Below, in pieces: positions 23,898 to 32,502 of a stretch of 40,834 nucleotides of DNA. Position 1 is the stretch's first letter. Every line of letters begins with the position of its first letter. A program made the position numbers and the translations under genes. Source of the stretch: PALSA-243 sp049522755 (GTDB taxonomy: Bacteria; Acidobacteriota; Terriglobia; Bryobacterales; Bryobacteraceae); assembly GCA_049522755.1 (NCBI GenBank), contig JBEKNN010000045.1, forward strand, positions 1 through 40,834, given 5' to 3'. Under the pieces are notes generated by a model that saw nothing but the letters and a program-made list of their open reading frames with translations, was not told where the DNA came from and ran no database searches.

Positions 23898-26540
23898 TTA
23901 CTCGTGCCTCAAAGTGATCGCCGGATCCACCCTTATGGCCCGCAGCGCTGGTACGATGCAGCCCAGCATGCCGGTCGCCAACAAAGTGATCGCGGCGCCG
24001 GCCAGGATGCCGGTGTTGCCGCCTGGGATGGGAATATCCAGCATTCCCTTCACTACCCGCGTCAGCAGGAAGGCGGCGGGCAAGCCGATCGCCAGTCCGA
24101 TCGCCAACTGGCGCAATCCCTTGGCGAATACCAGGCGGAGTATGCCCGATTTTCCCGCGCCCACCGCCAGGCGCAGGCCGATCTCGTGGCGCCGGCGCGT
24201 CACCGTCTGCGCCATTACCGCGTAGAGGCCGATGGCGGCGAGCGCCAGCGCGACTGCGGCGAATACGGTAAAAAGCGTGCCGAAAACGCGTAAGGGCCAG
24301 CGGTTTTGATCGATCGCATCGTCGAGCGTTTCCACCGCCCGCGACGCCGGGAGTTCGGCGTCAATGGATTGCAGCGCGCGCCTCAGACTGTCGCCAAGCG
24401 TTTCGGCGCGAACCCCGGCGCTCACCATCGCGGTCATAGACCACTGTGGTTCCTGGCGAAAGTGCCGGTAGATCAGCGGCTCCATTCCCGTGTCGCTTTG
24501 CAGAATGTTCGGCGCTATGCCCACCACGGTGACCCAGGGCTGTTCGGCGAGGTTGAGCGGCTGCTCACGGATGGCGTGGCCCAGGCGCAGTCTCTTGCCG
24601 ATGGGGTCTTCTCCGGGCCAAAGCCTGGCGGCGCACAATTGGTTGACGATGACCACGGGAAGGTCGCCGGCGCGATCGGCTGCGGTGAAATCGCGTCCGC
24701 GCGTTATGCCGGTATGCAAGACCGTGAAATAGTTATCGCCCACCACTATGCCGTCGATACGTGGAATGGCGCGCTGGTCCACCGGCGCAGTGCCTTCCAA
24801 CTGGTAGGCGTAATTCGTGGATGAGTTGCCTGGCACGCTCGACGCGACGGTAACGCTGCGAACGCCGGGGATGGCGGCGGCCTGCTTCTCGAAGCGGTCG
24901 AAGAATGCGGCCTGTTCGCGCGCGCCGGGATACCGTGAATCGGGCAGGCCGACCGTCATGGTGAGAATGTTGTGCGTATCCGCTCCGATAGGCAAAGCGG
25001 CAGTTGCCAGGATGCCGCGGATCATCAACCCGGCGCCGGCCAGTAGCACCACGGCCAGCGCCATCTCCACGGTAACCAGGAAGCCGCTGAGAAAGCTGCC
25101 GCGTGGGCCGGTTCCCGCGCGGTATCCGCCGTCCTTCAAAGCGGCATTGACGTCGAGGCGCGAGAGCCGCATGGCCGGCGCCATGCCGAACAGGATTCCA
25201 GATACCACGGAGATGGCGCAGACGTAGGCGAAGACGCGGTAATCCATCGAGAAATCGAGCCACGGCGGCGGCCCGGTGTTTTCGATGGCGCGCCGGAACA
25301 TGCGGGCGCCGCCAATGGCGATGAACCATCCGAGCGCTCCCGCCGCCGATGCCAGCATCACGCTTTCCATAAGGAGTTGCCGGATGACGCGCCATCGCCC
25401 GGCGCCGAGAGCCACGCGGATGGAGATTTCGCGGGCCCGCCCCACCGCGCGCCCCAGCATCAGGTTGGCCGCATTGGCGCAGGCTATCAACAGCACGAAC
25501 GCCACCGCTCCCAGCATGGCGACGAACATGGAGCGGAGTTTGTCGCGCAACGCAAACTGGTTGAAGCTGCGGATGGCGGCGCCGGTTCCCTGGTTGGTCT
25601 GCGGGTAGTCGTGCGCCAGACGCCAAACGATGGTGGAAAGCTCGGCCTGCGCCGCGGATGGCGATTGGCCGTCCGCCAACTTGCCGAAAAGCGTCAGAAA
25701 ACGGTTGTCTCGTTTGGCGTATTCGGGCGTGGGAACCAGCGGTCTCCACACGTCCATGTCTCCCGGGAAGCGCATTTCAGGCCCCATCACGCCGATGATT
25801 ACTGTCGGCGCGCCGTTGATCCGCACGGTCTGGCCGATTACAGAAGGCGAGCGTCCGTAGCGCGTGTCCCAGACGCGGTAACTCACAATGGCCACGGCTG
25901 CGGCGCCGGGCGCTTCGTCGGAGGGCACAAAGTCACGGCCGATAGCGGGCTTCTGACCGATGGCTGCAAACCCGTTGGCGGAGAGGAGCAGCGCTCGATA
26001 GTGCTCCGGGAAGCCTGCCCCATCCGAAAAATTCGCGCCGAACACTTCAAACGCCGCCAACGATTCGAAGGTCTTCGACTGAGCGCGAAAGTCGAGGTAA
26101 TCGGGGTAGGAGACGGCCTGATAGTCGCCGCCGCGCGCGGGTTTCGTCCCAGTGATGTAGAGAATCTTCCCGCTCCCGTTGAAGGGCTGGTTCTTGAACA
26201 TCACCGCATTGGCGAGTGTGAATACGGTCGCGTTGATCCCGATGCCGAGCGCCAGAACCGCGACCGCGGTGGCGGCGAAACCGGGATTCAGCCGCAAGGT
26301 TCGCGCGCTGTAGCGGGCGTCTTGCAGCCACAACTCGATGGATGCGAGAGTCCATCGCTCGCGGCAGGCTTCCTTCAAGCTGGTTACGTTGCCGAACTGG
26401 CGGCGGGCTTCGCTCTGGCCGGCGCCGGCTCGCGCCTGCATTTCGAAGTGAAACTGCAGCTCATCTTCCAAGTCGCGATCTAATTGCTTGCGGCGGCGGA
26501 TGGCTTTGATTCGCGCGCGTAAACGATTCCACCAAATCAT
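23898..26540 (-). CDS. ADOP-family permease (MacB/FtsX-like), intact copy
   Basis: An 880-aa member of the acidobacterial duplicated orphan permease family, without an ATPase gene beside it. The N-terminus has the family-specific cytoplasmic helix pair (LDRDLEDELQFHFEMQARAG) and one membrane helix. A periplasmic MacB-type domain (about 100-330) and a first FtsX domain (about 335-480) follow, then a second MacB-type/FtsX half (about 485-880) ending RVDPAITLRHE. The start has AGGAGG 5 bases upstream. MacB relatives work as mechanical pumps driving substrates across the envelope; ADOP substrates are unknown. The PadR regulator gene is directly upstream in the same direction and is its likely controller. 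Confidence 0.93.
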   Translation of the reverse strand: MIWWNRLRARIKAIRRRKQLDRDLEDELQFHFEMQARAGAGQSEARRQFGNVTSLKEACRERWTLASIELWLQDARYSARTLRLNPGFAATAVAVLALGIGINATVFTLANAVMFKNQPFNGSGKILYITGTKPARGGDYQAVSYPDYLDFRAQSKTFESLAAFEVFGANFSDGAGFPEHYRALLLSANGFAAIGQKPAIGRDFVPSDEAPGAAAVAIVSYRVWDTRYGRSPSVIGQTVRINGAPTVIIGVMGPEMRFPGDMDVWRPLVPTPEYAKRDNRFLTLFGKLADGQSPSAAQAELSTIVWRLAHDYPQTNQGTGAAIRSFNQFALRDKLRSMFVAMLGAVAFVLLIACANAANLMLGRAVGRAREISIRVALGAGRWRVIRQLLMESVMLASAAGALGWFIAIGGARMFRRAIENTGPPPWLDFSMDYRVFAYVCAISVVSGILFGMAPAMRLSRLDVNAALKDGGYRAGTGPRGSFLSGFLVTVEMALAVVLLAGAGLMIRGILATAALPIGADTHNILTMTVGLPDSRYPGAREQAAFFDRFEKQAAAIPGVRSVTVASSVPGNSSTNYAYQLEGTAPVDQRAIPRIDGIVVGDNYFTVLHTGITRGRDFTAADRAGDLPVVIVNQLCAARLWPGEDPIGKRLRLGHAIREQPLNLAEQPWVTVVGIAPNILQSDTGMEPLIYRHFRQEPQWSMTAMVSAGVRAETLGDSLRRALQSIDAELPASRAVETLDDAIDQNRWPLRVFGTLFTVFAAVALALAAIGLYAVMAQTVTRRRHEIGLRLAVGAGKSGILRLVFAKGLRQLAIGLAIGLPAAFLLTRVVKGMLDIPIPGGNTGILAGAAITLLATGMLGCIVPALRAIRVDPAITLRHE

Positions 26541-26607
26541 GCTTGCCTCCTATAATTTGTAACCGCAGATCGTAACCACAGAGTATTGTGGGGCAGGACG
26601 GCATCCT

Positions 26608-26632
26608 GGGCGGCGGTCGCCGACCGCCGCCC
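26608..26632. repeat. strong hairpin between padR and the ADOP gene
   Basis: GGGCGGCGGTC and GACCGCCGCCC are perfect 11-bp arms around GCC. It sits in the 142-base gap between the PadR stop and the ADOP start, where it may reduce read-through, protect the mRNA end, or be a dispersed repeat. Confidence 0.55.
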
Positions 26633-26682
26633 CGTGCGGCAACTGACAGCTTTGCAGAGAAAGTGGCATTGGCTTGGCTCGG

Positions 26683-27027
26683 CTAGGCTGTCTGCATCAC
26701 GCGTGCGATGGCGCCCGCCAGGCGGTCCCACTTGTCAGCTTCCTTCGTCAACTGCTTGCGGCCGAGCGGTGTCAGCCGGTAGAACTTGGCGCGCCGGTTA
26801 TTCTCCGATTGGCCCCATTCGGAGGCGATGATGCCATCTACTTCCAGACGGTGCAGCGCGGGATAGAGCGAGCCTTCTTCCACGCGCAGCACTTCGTCCG
26901 ATACCTGCTGGATGAATTGCGCGATCCCGTAGCCGTGCATGGCTCCGCGCGTGAGAGTCTTCAGAACCAGCATGTCCAAGGTGCCTTGGACCAGTTCGCC
27001 GCTAGATCGTTCATCCTTTTTCGCCAT
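26683..27027 (-). CDS. PadR family transcriptional regulator (ADOP-linked)
   Basis: A 114-aa winged-helix repressor: LVQGTLDMLVLKTLTRGAMHGYGIAQFI, then VEEGSLYPALHRLEVDGII with the recognition helix, and the wing SEWGQSENNRRAKFYRLTPLGRKQL. The short C-terminal helix is the dimerisation arm. PadR genes next to ADOP permeases are a standard acidobacterial pairing. The second pair in this window (33936) is about half identical by eye. It is driven by a clear TTGACA promoter and probably represses itself and the permease gene; the ligand is unknown. Confidence 0.95.
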   Translation of the reverse strand: MAKKDERSSGELVQGTLDMLVLKTLTRGAMHGYGIAQFIQQVSDEVLRVEEGSLYPALHRLEVDGIIASEWGQSENNRRAKFYRLTPLGRKQLTKEADKWDRLAGAIARVMQTA

Positions 27028-27056
27028 GTGCCCGCTTCCCGTAGATCCTTGATAGG

Positions 27057-27085
27057 AGTATGGGGGCGCGGTTCTAAAATGTCAA
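27057..27085 (-). promoter_or_regulatory. promoter of the ADOP-linked padR
   Basis: On the minus strand TTGACA (27085-27080), a 17-base spacer and CATACT (27062-27057) precede padR by about 30 bases. The -10 runs into CATACTCCTATC, which matches TTATTCTCCTAAC at the other padR promoter in 9 of 12 positions, a likely shared PadR operator half-site. Confidence 0.7.
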
Positions 27086-27098
27086 GAGGGAAATGGAG

Positions 27099-27182
27099 GT
27101 GCGACAGGCCTCCTGGCCTGTCGCGGATTGGTGTCCGAAGCTCGAGCGCTCCGAAGAGGGCAGGCCAGGAGGCCTACCCTAC
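27099..27182. repeat. REPIN-like inverted doublet repeat, copy B
   Basis: The arms at about 27099-27122 and 27160-27182 are inverted copies that share a perfect 15-base core, AGGCCTCCTGGCCTG. The left arm also folds on itself (GACAGGCC/GGCCTGTC). The last bases of the right arm supply the TAG stop of the M56 gene. The plan is the same as at 5083-5168 and 33713-33784. Confidence 0.75.
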
Positions 27183-29170
27183 AAGAGCTTGAAATTGACT
27201 TCGATGGTCGCAGCCACTGGCACGGGCGATCCATCTTTCATGCCGGGGCTAAACTGCCACTGAGTGACAGCCTCCGCGGCTTTCTGATCCAAGCCGAGCC
27301 CGAGGCTCCTCACTACCTGAATGTTGTGGGCGAATCCGTCGGGCCCAATGACCACCTGCAACACTACCGTGCCCTGATACTTCGCGGCGCGCGCGTCTTC
27401 GTTGTACTCCGGCTCCACCTTCTTGAGCAATTTGGGCGGCGTTGTACCTTGAGCCACGCTTGCCTTAAATACTTCAGGGAATGTCGCGTGAGAACTTGCC
27501 AGTGACTCGCTCATCTGGGCCTTCACGATCGCAGCGGAGCGCGCGCGCAATTCCTTGGCCTCGTCGCCGCGATCCTGTTGATCCAATAAGCGCGCAAGTA
27601 GGTCCAGGGAAATCGACTCCTCGGCCGACGTGGGGTCCTGCTGGGCGATGGCCGTGCGGAAGTGCGCCTCCGCCTGGCTGGCCATCGCCGGATCGGACGA
27701 TTCCGCGTTCGCCAGCCACGTCAACGCGCGTCCGGATTCCTTCGGGGTGGACGCGACCGCGACGGCGCGCTGAAAATAATCGATGGCCGTGGCCAGATCT
27801 ACCTTGGCATTGGTGTGGGTGCCGAGGTAGATCAGTGCGTTCGCGACCTCCGGCGTATCGCCCAGAGCGACGGCCTTCTTATAGAACCCGACGGCGTCGA
27901 CCGCCTTGCCGCGCTTGGCTTCCAGGTCGCCCAATTTGACCAGCCCAGCGGCGTATTCCTTGCTCTGTTCGCCCGAGGTAGTGGCGCGGATCTTAAGCCC
28001 CGCGTCCAGCAGCTTTTCCGCGACGGAGTAATTCTTCACGCTCACAAAAGCGGCGGCCGCATTGTCGACAATCTCGTGGTTCTTCTGAGCGTATGCCGCA
28101 CGGATGGTGGCATCCACGTCCGGCGGAACCTCGGTCTGCGGCGCCTGCGCCCTCAATGCCGCGATGGGCGCGCACATGGCGATCGCGGCCGCAGCGGCGG
28201 CCAATGCCGAGGCGCGGCGCGTGGATTTGCGGCTCACGCGCGCATCCAGAATCGCCAGCAGCCGCCCTTCCAGTTGCGACGGGCGAGCCATGGCCACTCC
28301 CGCCCATGCCACGGCATTTCGCGACTGCATGGATCGCGCAATATCGAGCAGCAGACTGGCATAATCGGAGGCCCGCGCGCCGGCGCTCAGCACCAGATCG
28401 TCGGCGGCGCTCTCGCGTTCCTTCAAGAATTCGCGCCACGCCTTCCACGCCAGCGGATGCCACCACAGCAGGCCCAGCGCGCAGCGCGCCATCAGATGCG
28501 TGGCCGAATCGCCGCGCTCAATGTGCGCCAGTTCGTGCTGCAACACCAGCCGGCGGCGCTCGCCGCTCCACTCCGCCGCATCCGCCGGCATGAAGACCAC
28601 CGGCTGCAGGACGCCAAACGTCATCGGCATGGAGCCGCGGGCGGCTTTAAGCGCTAACACCCCCTCCGGTATTTCGCCCAGAGCATGGCTATCGAGGAAA
28701 CTCGGCGCGCTGGACCGCTGGCGCGCCATGCCGATATACGCAAACAGCATTTGCGCCAAGACCACCAGCGACCCGACCAGCCAGCAGAGCATCAGCCACA
28801 GCGGCCAGTTACTTGGGGTGCGGGAAATGCTGCGGGAAACGGCCCCCGCCATTGGGGAGGCCTGCATCGGCAGTTGCGTTTGCTGCCATGCATCGGCGCC
28901 GGAAGCCGTGGCCGTGGCGCGAAACACCAGGTTCGAGGCGTCCGGCAGAATGGACGACGCGCCCGGGATGCGCAGGGACGGCAGTGAAACCGACAGGAGC
29001 GGCAATGCCAGCAGGGCCGCGAAGGCCGCCGTCCACACCAAATGACGAGCAGCCGCCGAACGATGCCGCAAAGCGAACGCCGCCAGATAGGCCGCGCACA
29101 ATACAGCCGTTCCCTTCAGAGCGAGGCTCCAGAGAAATGCAAACCACACCGCTTCGTTCCAGCCGAGCAT
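27179..29170 (-). CDS. M56 (BlaR1-like) metallopeptidase-TPR-TonB fusion
   Basis: A 663-aa membrane protein. The N-terminal third has BlaR1/MecR1-type membrane helices and the zinc motif HELAH (212-216) within VLQHELAHIERGD, with ERESAADD supplying the third ligand. After a fourth membrane segment (about 300-325) comes a region of TPR/Sel1-like helical repeats (about 345-545). The C-terminal 85 residues form a TonB-type domain (LLKKVEPEYNEDARAAKYQGTV and VTQWQFSPGMKDGSPV). The penicillin-binding sensor of BlaR1 is absent. BlaR1 cleaves or triggers loss of the BlaI repressor; here the signal would come through the TPR/TonB part. It begins 1 base after the blaI stop and is surely coexpressed with it. 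Confidence 0.92.
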   Translation of the reverse strand: MLGWNEAVWFAFLWSLALKGTAVLCAAYLAAFALRHRSAAARHLVWTAAFAALLALPLLSVSLPSLRIPGASSILPDASNLVFRATATASGADAWQQTQLPMQASPMAGAVSRSISRTPSNWPLWLMLCWLVGSLVVLAQMLFAYIGMARQRSSAPSFLDSHALGEIPEGVLALKAARGSMPMTFGVLQPVVFMPADAAEWSGERRRLVLQHELAHIERGDSATHLMARCALGLLWWHPLAWKAWREFLKERESAADDLVLSAGARASDYASLLLDIARSMQSRNAVAWAGVAMARPSQLEGRLLAILDARVSRKSTRRASALAAAAAAIAMCAPIAALRAQAPQTEVPPDVDATIRAAYAQKNHEIVDNAAAAFVSVKNYSVAEKLLDAGLKIRATTSGEQSKEYAAGLVKLGDLEAKRGKAVDAVGFYKKAVALGDTPEVANALIYLGTHTNAKVDLATAIDYFQRAVAVASTPKESGRALTWLANAESSDPAMASQAEAHFRTAIAQQDPTSAEESISLDLLARLLDQQDRGDEAKELRARSAAIVKAQMSESLASSHATFPEVFKASVAQGTTPPKLLKKVEPEYNEDARAAKYQGTVVLQVVIGPDGFAHNIQVVRSLGLGLDQKAAEAVTQWQFSPGMKDGSPVPVAATIEVNFKLL

Positions 29171-29171
29171 T

Positions 29172-29561
29172 TTACTTACCCTCCTTCTTCGCCTTCTCGA
29201 TCATTTCCGCCATGCGGTCCAATTCATCGCGCGTGAGCCTGGTGGACGAGACGTCCAACAGCGCCGCTACAATCTGTTCCGCCGACCCGTTGAAGAACGT
29301 CTCCATGACGTGCTTGACGGCCGACCGTTTGGCTTTGTCGCGCGCCACCACCGGCGCATAGACGTACTTGAGGCCTTCCTCCTGATGTTTGACGTGGCCC
29401 TTCTCTTCCAGCACGCGCAGCATGGCGCGCACGGCCGAATAGCTGGGCGGATCGGGCATGGCGTTGAGCACGTCCGAAGCGGAAGCCTTGCCGGCCCGGT
29501 AGAGAATGTCCATGATTTGCCGCTCGCGGCGGCTCAGGCCCTGTTGCCTGTTTAGCAGCAT
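29172..29561 (-). CDS. BlaI/MecI/CopY family repressor
   Basis: A 129-aa winged-helix repressor: LSRRERQIMDILYRAGKASASDVLNAM, then YSAVRAMLRVLEEKGHVKHQEEGLKYVYAP for the recognition helix and wing. The C-terminal part (FFNGSAEQIVAALLDVSSTRLTRDELDRM) is the dimerisation domain that BlaR1-type proteases target. The ATG at 29561 lies inside a palindromic operator, and the predicted transcription start falls on or next to it, so the mRNA is likely leaderless. It is paired with the M56 gene and probably controls the divergent beta-lactamase operon as well. Confidence 0.94.
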   Translation of the reverse strand: MLLNRQQGLSRRERQIMDILYRAGKASASDVLNAMPDPPSYSAVRAMLRVLEEKGHVKHQEEGLKYVYAPVVARDKAKRSAVKHVMETFFNGSAEQIVAALLDVSSTRLTRDELDRMAEMIEKAKKEGK

Positions 29562-29596
29562 GCTAGATATTTAGCATGTTAAAGTGAGCGTGTCAA
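29559..29596 (-). promoter_or_regulatory. blaI promoter with palindromic operator over the start codon
   Basis: On the minus strand TTGACA (29596-29591), a 17-base spacer and TAAATA (29573-29568) form a strong promoter. A perfect inverted repeat, CATGCTA-6-TAGCATG (29559-29578), covers the -10, the expected start site and the ATG of blaI. This is the probable BlaI binding site. It differs from the classic TACA/TGTA operators of staphylococcal BlaI. Confidence 0.75.
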
Positions 29597-29632
29597 GGGG
29601 GCGTGCAGCCTGCATCCTTTCCGGCAAGATCT

Positions 29633-29659
29633 ACTATAAGGATGGGACTATAAGAATGG
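29633..29659 (+). promoter_or_regulatory. tandem ACTATAAGRATGG repeat upstream of the DUF2157 operon
   Basis: Two 13-base copies (29633-29645 and 29647-29659) differ at one base and end 4 bases before the ATG at 29664. Each contains TATAAG, a passable -10, but neither has a good -35 at 17 bases. They could be alternative start signals or a regulator site. Confidence 0.45.
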
Positions 29660-29663
29660 AACC

Positions 29664-30767
29664 ATGAGGCCGCAGGACGCAAGCCAAGTCCCGGGTGGAA
29701 ACAGGATCGGCGCGCAAGAGGCCGCCGACCGCCTCCGCATTCTGCGCGAGGAGTTGGCCACCGAGCAGGTTCAGGCTGTGCTCGCGCTCACGCCGGATCA
29801 ACGAACGCGGTTCGACGAATGGTCGCGCGCGGCCTTGGCCACCCTGGCCCAGCAGTTTGACGTGGACACCACCGTCTCGCAGAAGCGCGTTTCCTGGGGA
29901 ATGCGCATTGCTTCAACGCTCGGCGGGCTGGCGATTTGCGCGGCGGTGGTGTTGTTTTTCATGCGCTACTGGGGCTATCTGAGCACGCCGGCGCAATTGG
30001 CGATTGCGATCCTTACGCCCTTGGCAGCGCTGGCCGGCGCGGAATTCGCGGCCCGGCGCGAGCGCACGCGATATTTTACTGGCTTGCTATCGCTGGTGGC
30101 GGTCGCGAGCTTCATCATGAATCTGTCGGTGATCGGAAGCGTTTTCAATATTGTTTCCACGGAGCGGGCCTTGCTGGCGTGGGGCGCGTTTGCCATCGTG
30201 CTTGCGTACCGCTACGGCTTGCGGTTGATGCTCGTATTGGGTTTGGCGCTGCTGATGAGTTATGCCGCCGCTGCGTATACCGCCCAAATGGGCTACGAGT
30301 GGCTGGAGCTTTACGACCGGCCTGAGCATTTTCTGCTGATTGGCCTTTTGGTTTTCGCGCTGCCGTATGGCTTGAAGCACGCGCACAACGCAGATTTTCC
30401 GCCTGCTTACCGGCTGGTGGGAGCGCTGACTGTCTTCGTTGCAGTCTTTTTCCTGGCCGAGTGGGGCGTGCCAAGCTATCTGCCTTGGGAGTCAGTCACA
30501 ATTGAGCAACTCTACGAGCTTGCAGGCTTGATCTTATCGGCGGGCGCGATCTGGCTGGGCATTGTACGCAGTTGGAACGGAATTGTAAACACAGGCGCGA
30601 CATTCTTCACCATTTTCCTGTTCACCCGCTTGTATCACTGGTGGTGGGATTCAATGCCTAAGTACTTGTTCTTCGCAGTAATTGGCGCGATTGGTATCGC
30701 CTTGGTACTAATCTTCCAGCGGCTGCGCGGTAAGATGATCCATCGTGAAATCGGGGCGCCGGTATGA
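29664..30767 (+). CDS. DUF2157-type multi-pass membrane protein
   Basis: A 367-aa protein. Residues 1-80 are soluble and charged (EAADRLRILREELA, LTPDQRTRFDEWSRAALATLAQQFDVDT), followed by about ten membrane segments to residue 350 and a short basic tail. The soluble head followed by many helices is the layout of DUF2157 proteins, which have no defined function. It leads a three-gene plus-strand operon with overlapping junctions (ATGA to the next gene) and starts about 100 bases from divergent blaI. Confidence 0.8.
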   Translation: MRPQDASQVPGGNRIGAQEAADRLRILREELATEQVQAVLALTPDQRTRFDEWSRAALATLAQQFDVDTTVSQKRVSWGMRIASTLGGLAICAAVVLFFMRYWGYLSTPAQLAIAILTPLAALAGAEFAARRERTRYFTGLLSLVAVASFIMNLSVIGSVFNIVSTERALLAWGAFAIVLAYRYGLRLMLVLGLALLMSYAAAAYTAQMGYEWLELYDRPEHFLLIGLLVFALPYGLKHAHNADFPPAYRLVGALTVFVAVFFLAEWGVPSYLPWESVTIEQLYELAGLILSAGAIWLGIVRSWNGIVNTGATFFTIFLFTRLYHWWWDSMPKYLFFAVIGAIGIALVLIFQRLRGKMIHREIGAPV

Positions 30768-31567
30768 AGCGCGCGTCTCTGATTATCGCGGTCTCGATCG
30801 TCTTAGCCGCGAATGCCCTGGCTCTGTTTCACGCCGCGCGCAATCGGGCGGGAAATCCCGAGGCTGAGATGACTCTGACCAACCGCGAGCTGCGATACTT
30901 CGATCAATCTGCCATTGATGACGATAGTGGAGTGACACTCCATCTGCAATGGACGGATCCGAACATCCTTTCGAACCCCGAGCTTGAAGATAGGCCGAAT
31001 TGGTTCGATCGACAGAAACTACAGGCGCTTGGATTTGATTGCGGCGTGGATCCGGGCAGCCCTGACGCTGCGCGTTTATACCAGCGGCAACGGCCGCGCC
31101 AGGCTTTCGTCGCGCTGGATTACGATGGCGCCGCATGGCATCAGCTTTTACAGGAACACGAAGAGGCTCTCGCCAAACGGCGAGTCACTCCGGAGCCTGA
31201 CGATTCTGCTGGTTTCTCCGCTGTCATGAGCCATCTGGTGGCGATTGATGCGGATCTCGATCCCGTCAAACTCCGCGCCCGGCATCCCGATCGCCGGACC
31301 GTCCTGATACTGCCGGCCGTGGTTGCCGTTACGCTTGACCGCCTCACGTACTATGGAGTGAAATCGGCTTCCGAGCGTCCCCCACGGATCAGCGGCCGCA
31401 TCCAGGAACTGCCGTCTTCAATCCACGTTCCGCGTCCCTTCAGCGACGAATTTCGCCGCCCGGACCAGTCGCAGCGCAAGCTCTTCAATAACTACACCGT
31501 GAGTCTGCGTTATGGCTCCTCGCTGGAGCCATGGGTGACTGGCGTCCAGATCACGGACCCGCAGTGA
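30764..31567 (+). CDS. DUF4824-like membrane-anchored protein
   Basis: A 267-aa protein with one N-terminal membrane segment (ASLIIAVSIVLAANALALF) and a soluble, probably periplasmic body. EMTLTNRELRYFDQ and DDDSGVTLHLQWTDPN match the start of DUF4824 proteins, which are known to accompany DUF2157 genes. No catalytic motif is visible. The start overlaps the DUF2157 stop, and its own TGA overlaps a GTG start of the beta-lactamase, so the three are coupled. Function unknown; probably a partner of the DUF2157 protein. Confidence 0.75.
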   Translation: MKRASLIIAVSIVLAANALALFHAARNRAGNPEAEMTLTNRELRYFDQSAIDDDSGVTLHLQWTDPNILSNPELEDRPNWFDRQKLQALGFDCGVDPGSPDAARLYQRQRPRQAFVALDYDGAAWHQLLQEHEEALAKRRVTPEPDDSAGFSAVMSHLVAIDADLDPVKLRARHPDRRTVLILPAVVAVTLDRLTYYGVKSASERPPRISGRIQELPSSIHVPRPFSDEFRRPDQSQRKLFNNYTVSLRYGSSLEPWVTGVQITDPQ

Positions 31568-32502
31568 CAAGTGTAAGTTGCTGTTGCTTCCGCAATGCCG
31601 TTGTGCCCAGGTCCATTCGATGTGTCGCGATCCTGCTAACTCTCGCATTCTCCTCCACGCTGTTTGGTCAGTCCGCGCTGAGACTACAGATCGCCGCGAT
31701 TGCGGGCGAAACTCACGGCAAGGTATCCGTCGCGTGCTCTCTGCCGGGCGCCGCGCTCAATTGCGATTTCAATCCACACGCGCATCCGCCGATGCAATCC
31801 GTCTTCAAAGCTCCCCTCGCTCTCACCGCGCTGCACCTGATCGAACGCGGAGACTTTTCGCTGGACGACAAAATCCGCTTCCGCGCCAGCGATCGCATTC
31901 TGCCCCATGCTTACAGCCCCTTGCAGGACCAATACCCCGCGGCCGAGGTGGATATACCGCTAAGCCGGCTTCTCACTCTGGCCGTGTCACTCAGCGACAA
32001 TGTCGCCGCCGACGTCGTGCTGCGCATTATTGGCGGTCCCGCGGTTGTCGAGCGTTATATCAAGGCGGCCGGCATCGGCGGCTTTCACATTGAGGATAAC
32101 GAGGCCGCTCTCCATCGCGACCCCGGTGTCCAGTACCGCAATTGGTTTGAGCCGGCGGCGGCGGTCCAGTTTCTGCGGCTTCTGAACGACCATCCACCGA
32201 TCACAGCCGGGCACGCCGCGCTCCTGCTTGACTGGATGCGGGACACACCGCGGGCGGATCAACGCATCAAAGGCCGGCTTCCCGCTGGAGCCATCGTCAT
32301 GCACAAGCCGGGCACTTCGGATACCGACCACGGACTCACCGCAGCCACAAACGACATCGGCCTAATCGCTCTTCCCGATGGGCGCCGTCTGGCGATTGCC
32401 GTTTTTGTCACCGATTCAACTGCCAATGAAGCGACGCGCGATTCCGTCATCGCCCGCATCGCAAGAGCCGCTTACGACGCCGCCATCGACCCTCAGAGGT
32501 AG
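31564..32502 (+). CDS. class A beta-lactamase-like serine hydrolase (A2 subclass features)
   Basis: A 312-aa protein from the GTG at 31564 that overlaps the previous stop; an ATG at 31531 would overlap more. A signal sequence ends near FGQ (residue 36). Motif 1 is SVFK (Ser79, Lys82); motif 2 is SDN (144-146). The omega loop has Glu180 in NEAALHRDPGVQYRNW, which resembles the A2 subclass (PER/VEB/CfxA, EAxMHxDxxVQYxNW). Motif 3 is HKPGTS (247-252), where Pro replaces the usual Thr or Ser of KTG. Most of the active site is intact, so activity on beta-lactams or muropeptide-like substrates is plausible but the Pro may alter it. Located in a divergent operon opposite blaI. Confidence 0.9.
   Translation: MTSVSCCCFRNAVVPRSIRCVAILLTLAFSSTLFGQSALRLQIAAIAGETHGKVSVACSLPGAALNCDFNPHAHPPMQSVFKAPLALTALHLIERGDFSLDDKIRFRASDRILPHAYSPLQDQYPAAEVDIPLSRLLTLAVSLSDNVAADVVLRIIGGPAVVERYIKAAGIGGFHIEDNEAALHRDPGVQYRNWFEPAAAVQFLRLLNDHPPITAGHAALLLDWMRDTPRADQRIKGRLPAGAIVMHKPGTSDTDHGLTAATNDIGLIALPDGRRLAIAVFVTDSTANEATRDSVIARIARAAYDAAIDPQR

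Noticed and set aside
25377..26483. 368-aa plus-strand frame opposite the intact ADOP gene
   Set aside because: Antisense to a conserved permease with a strong ribosome site.
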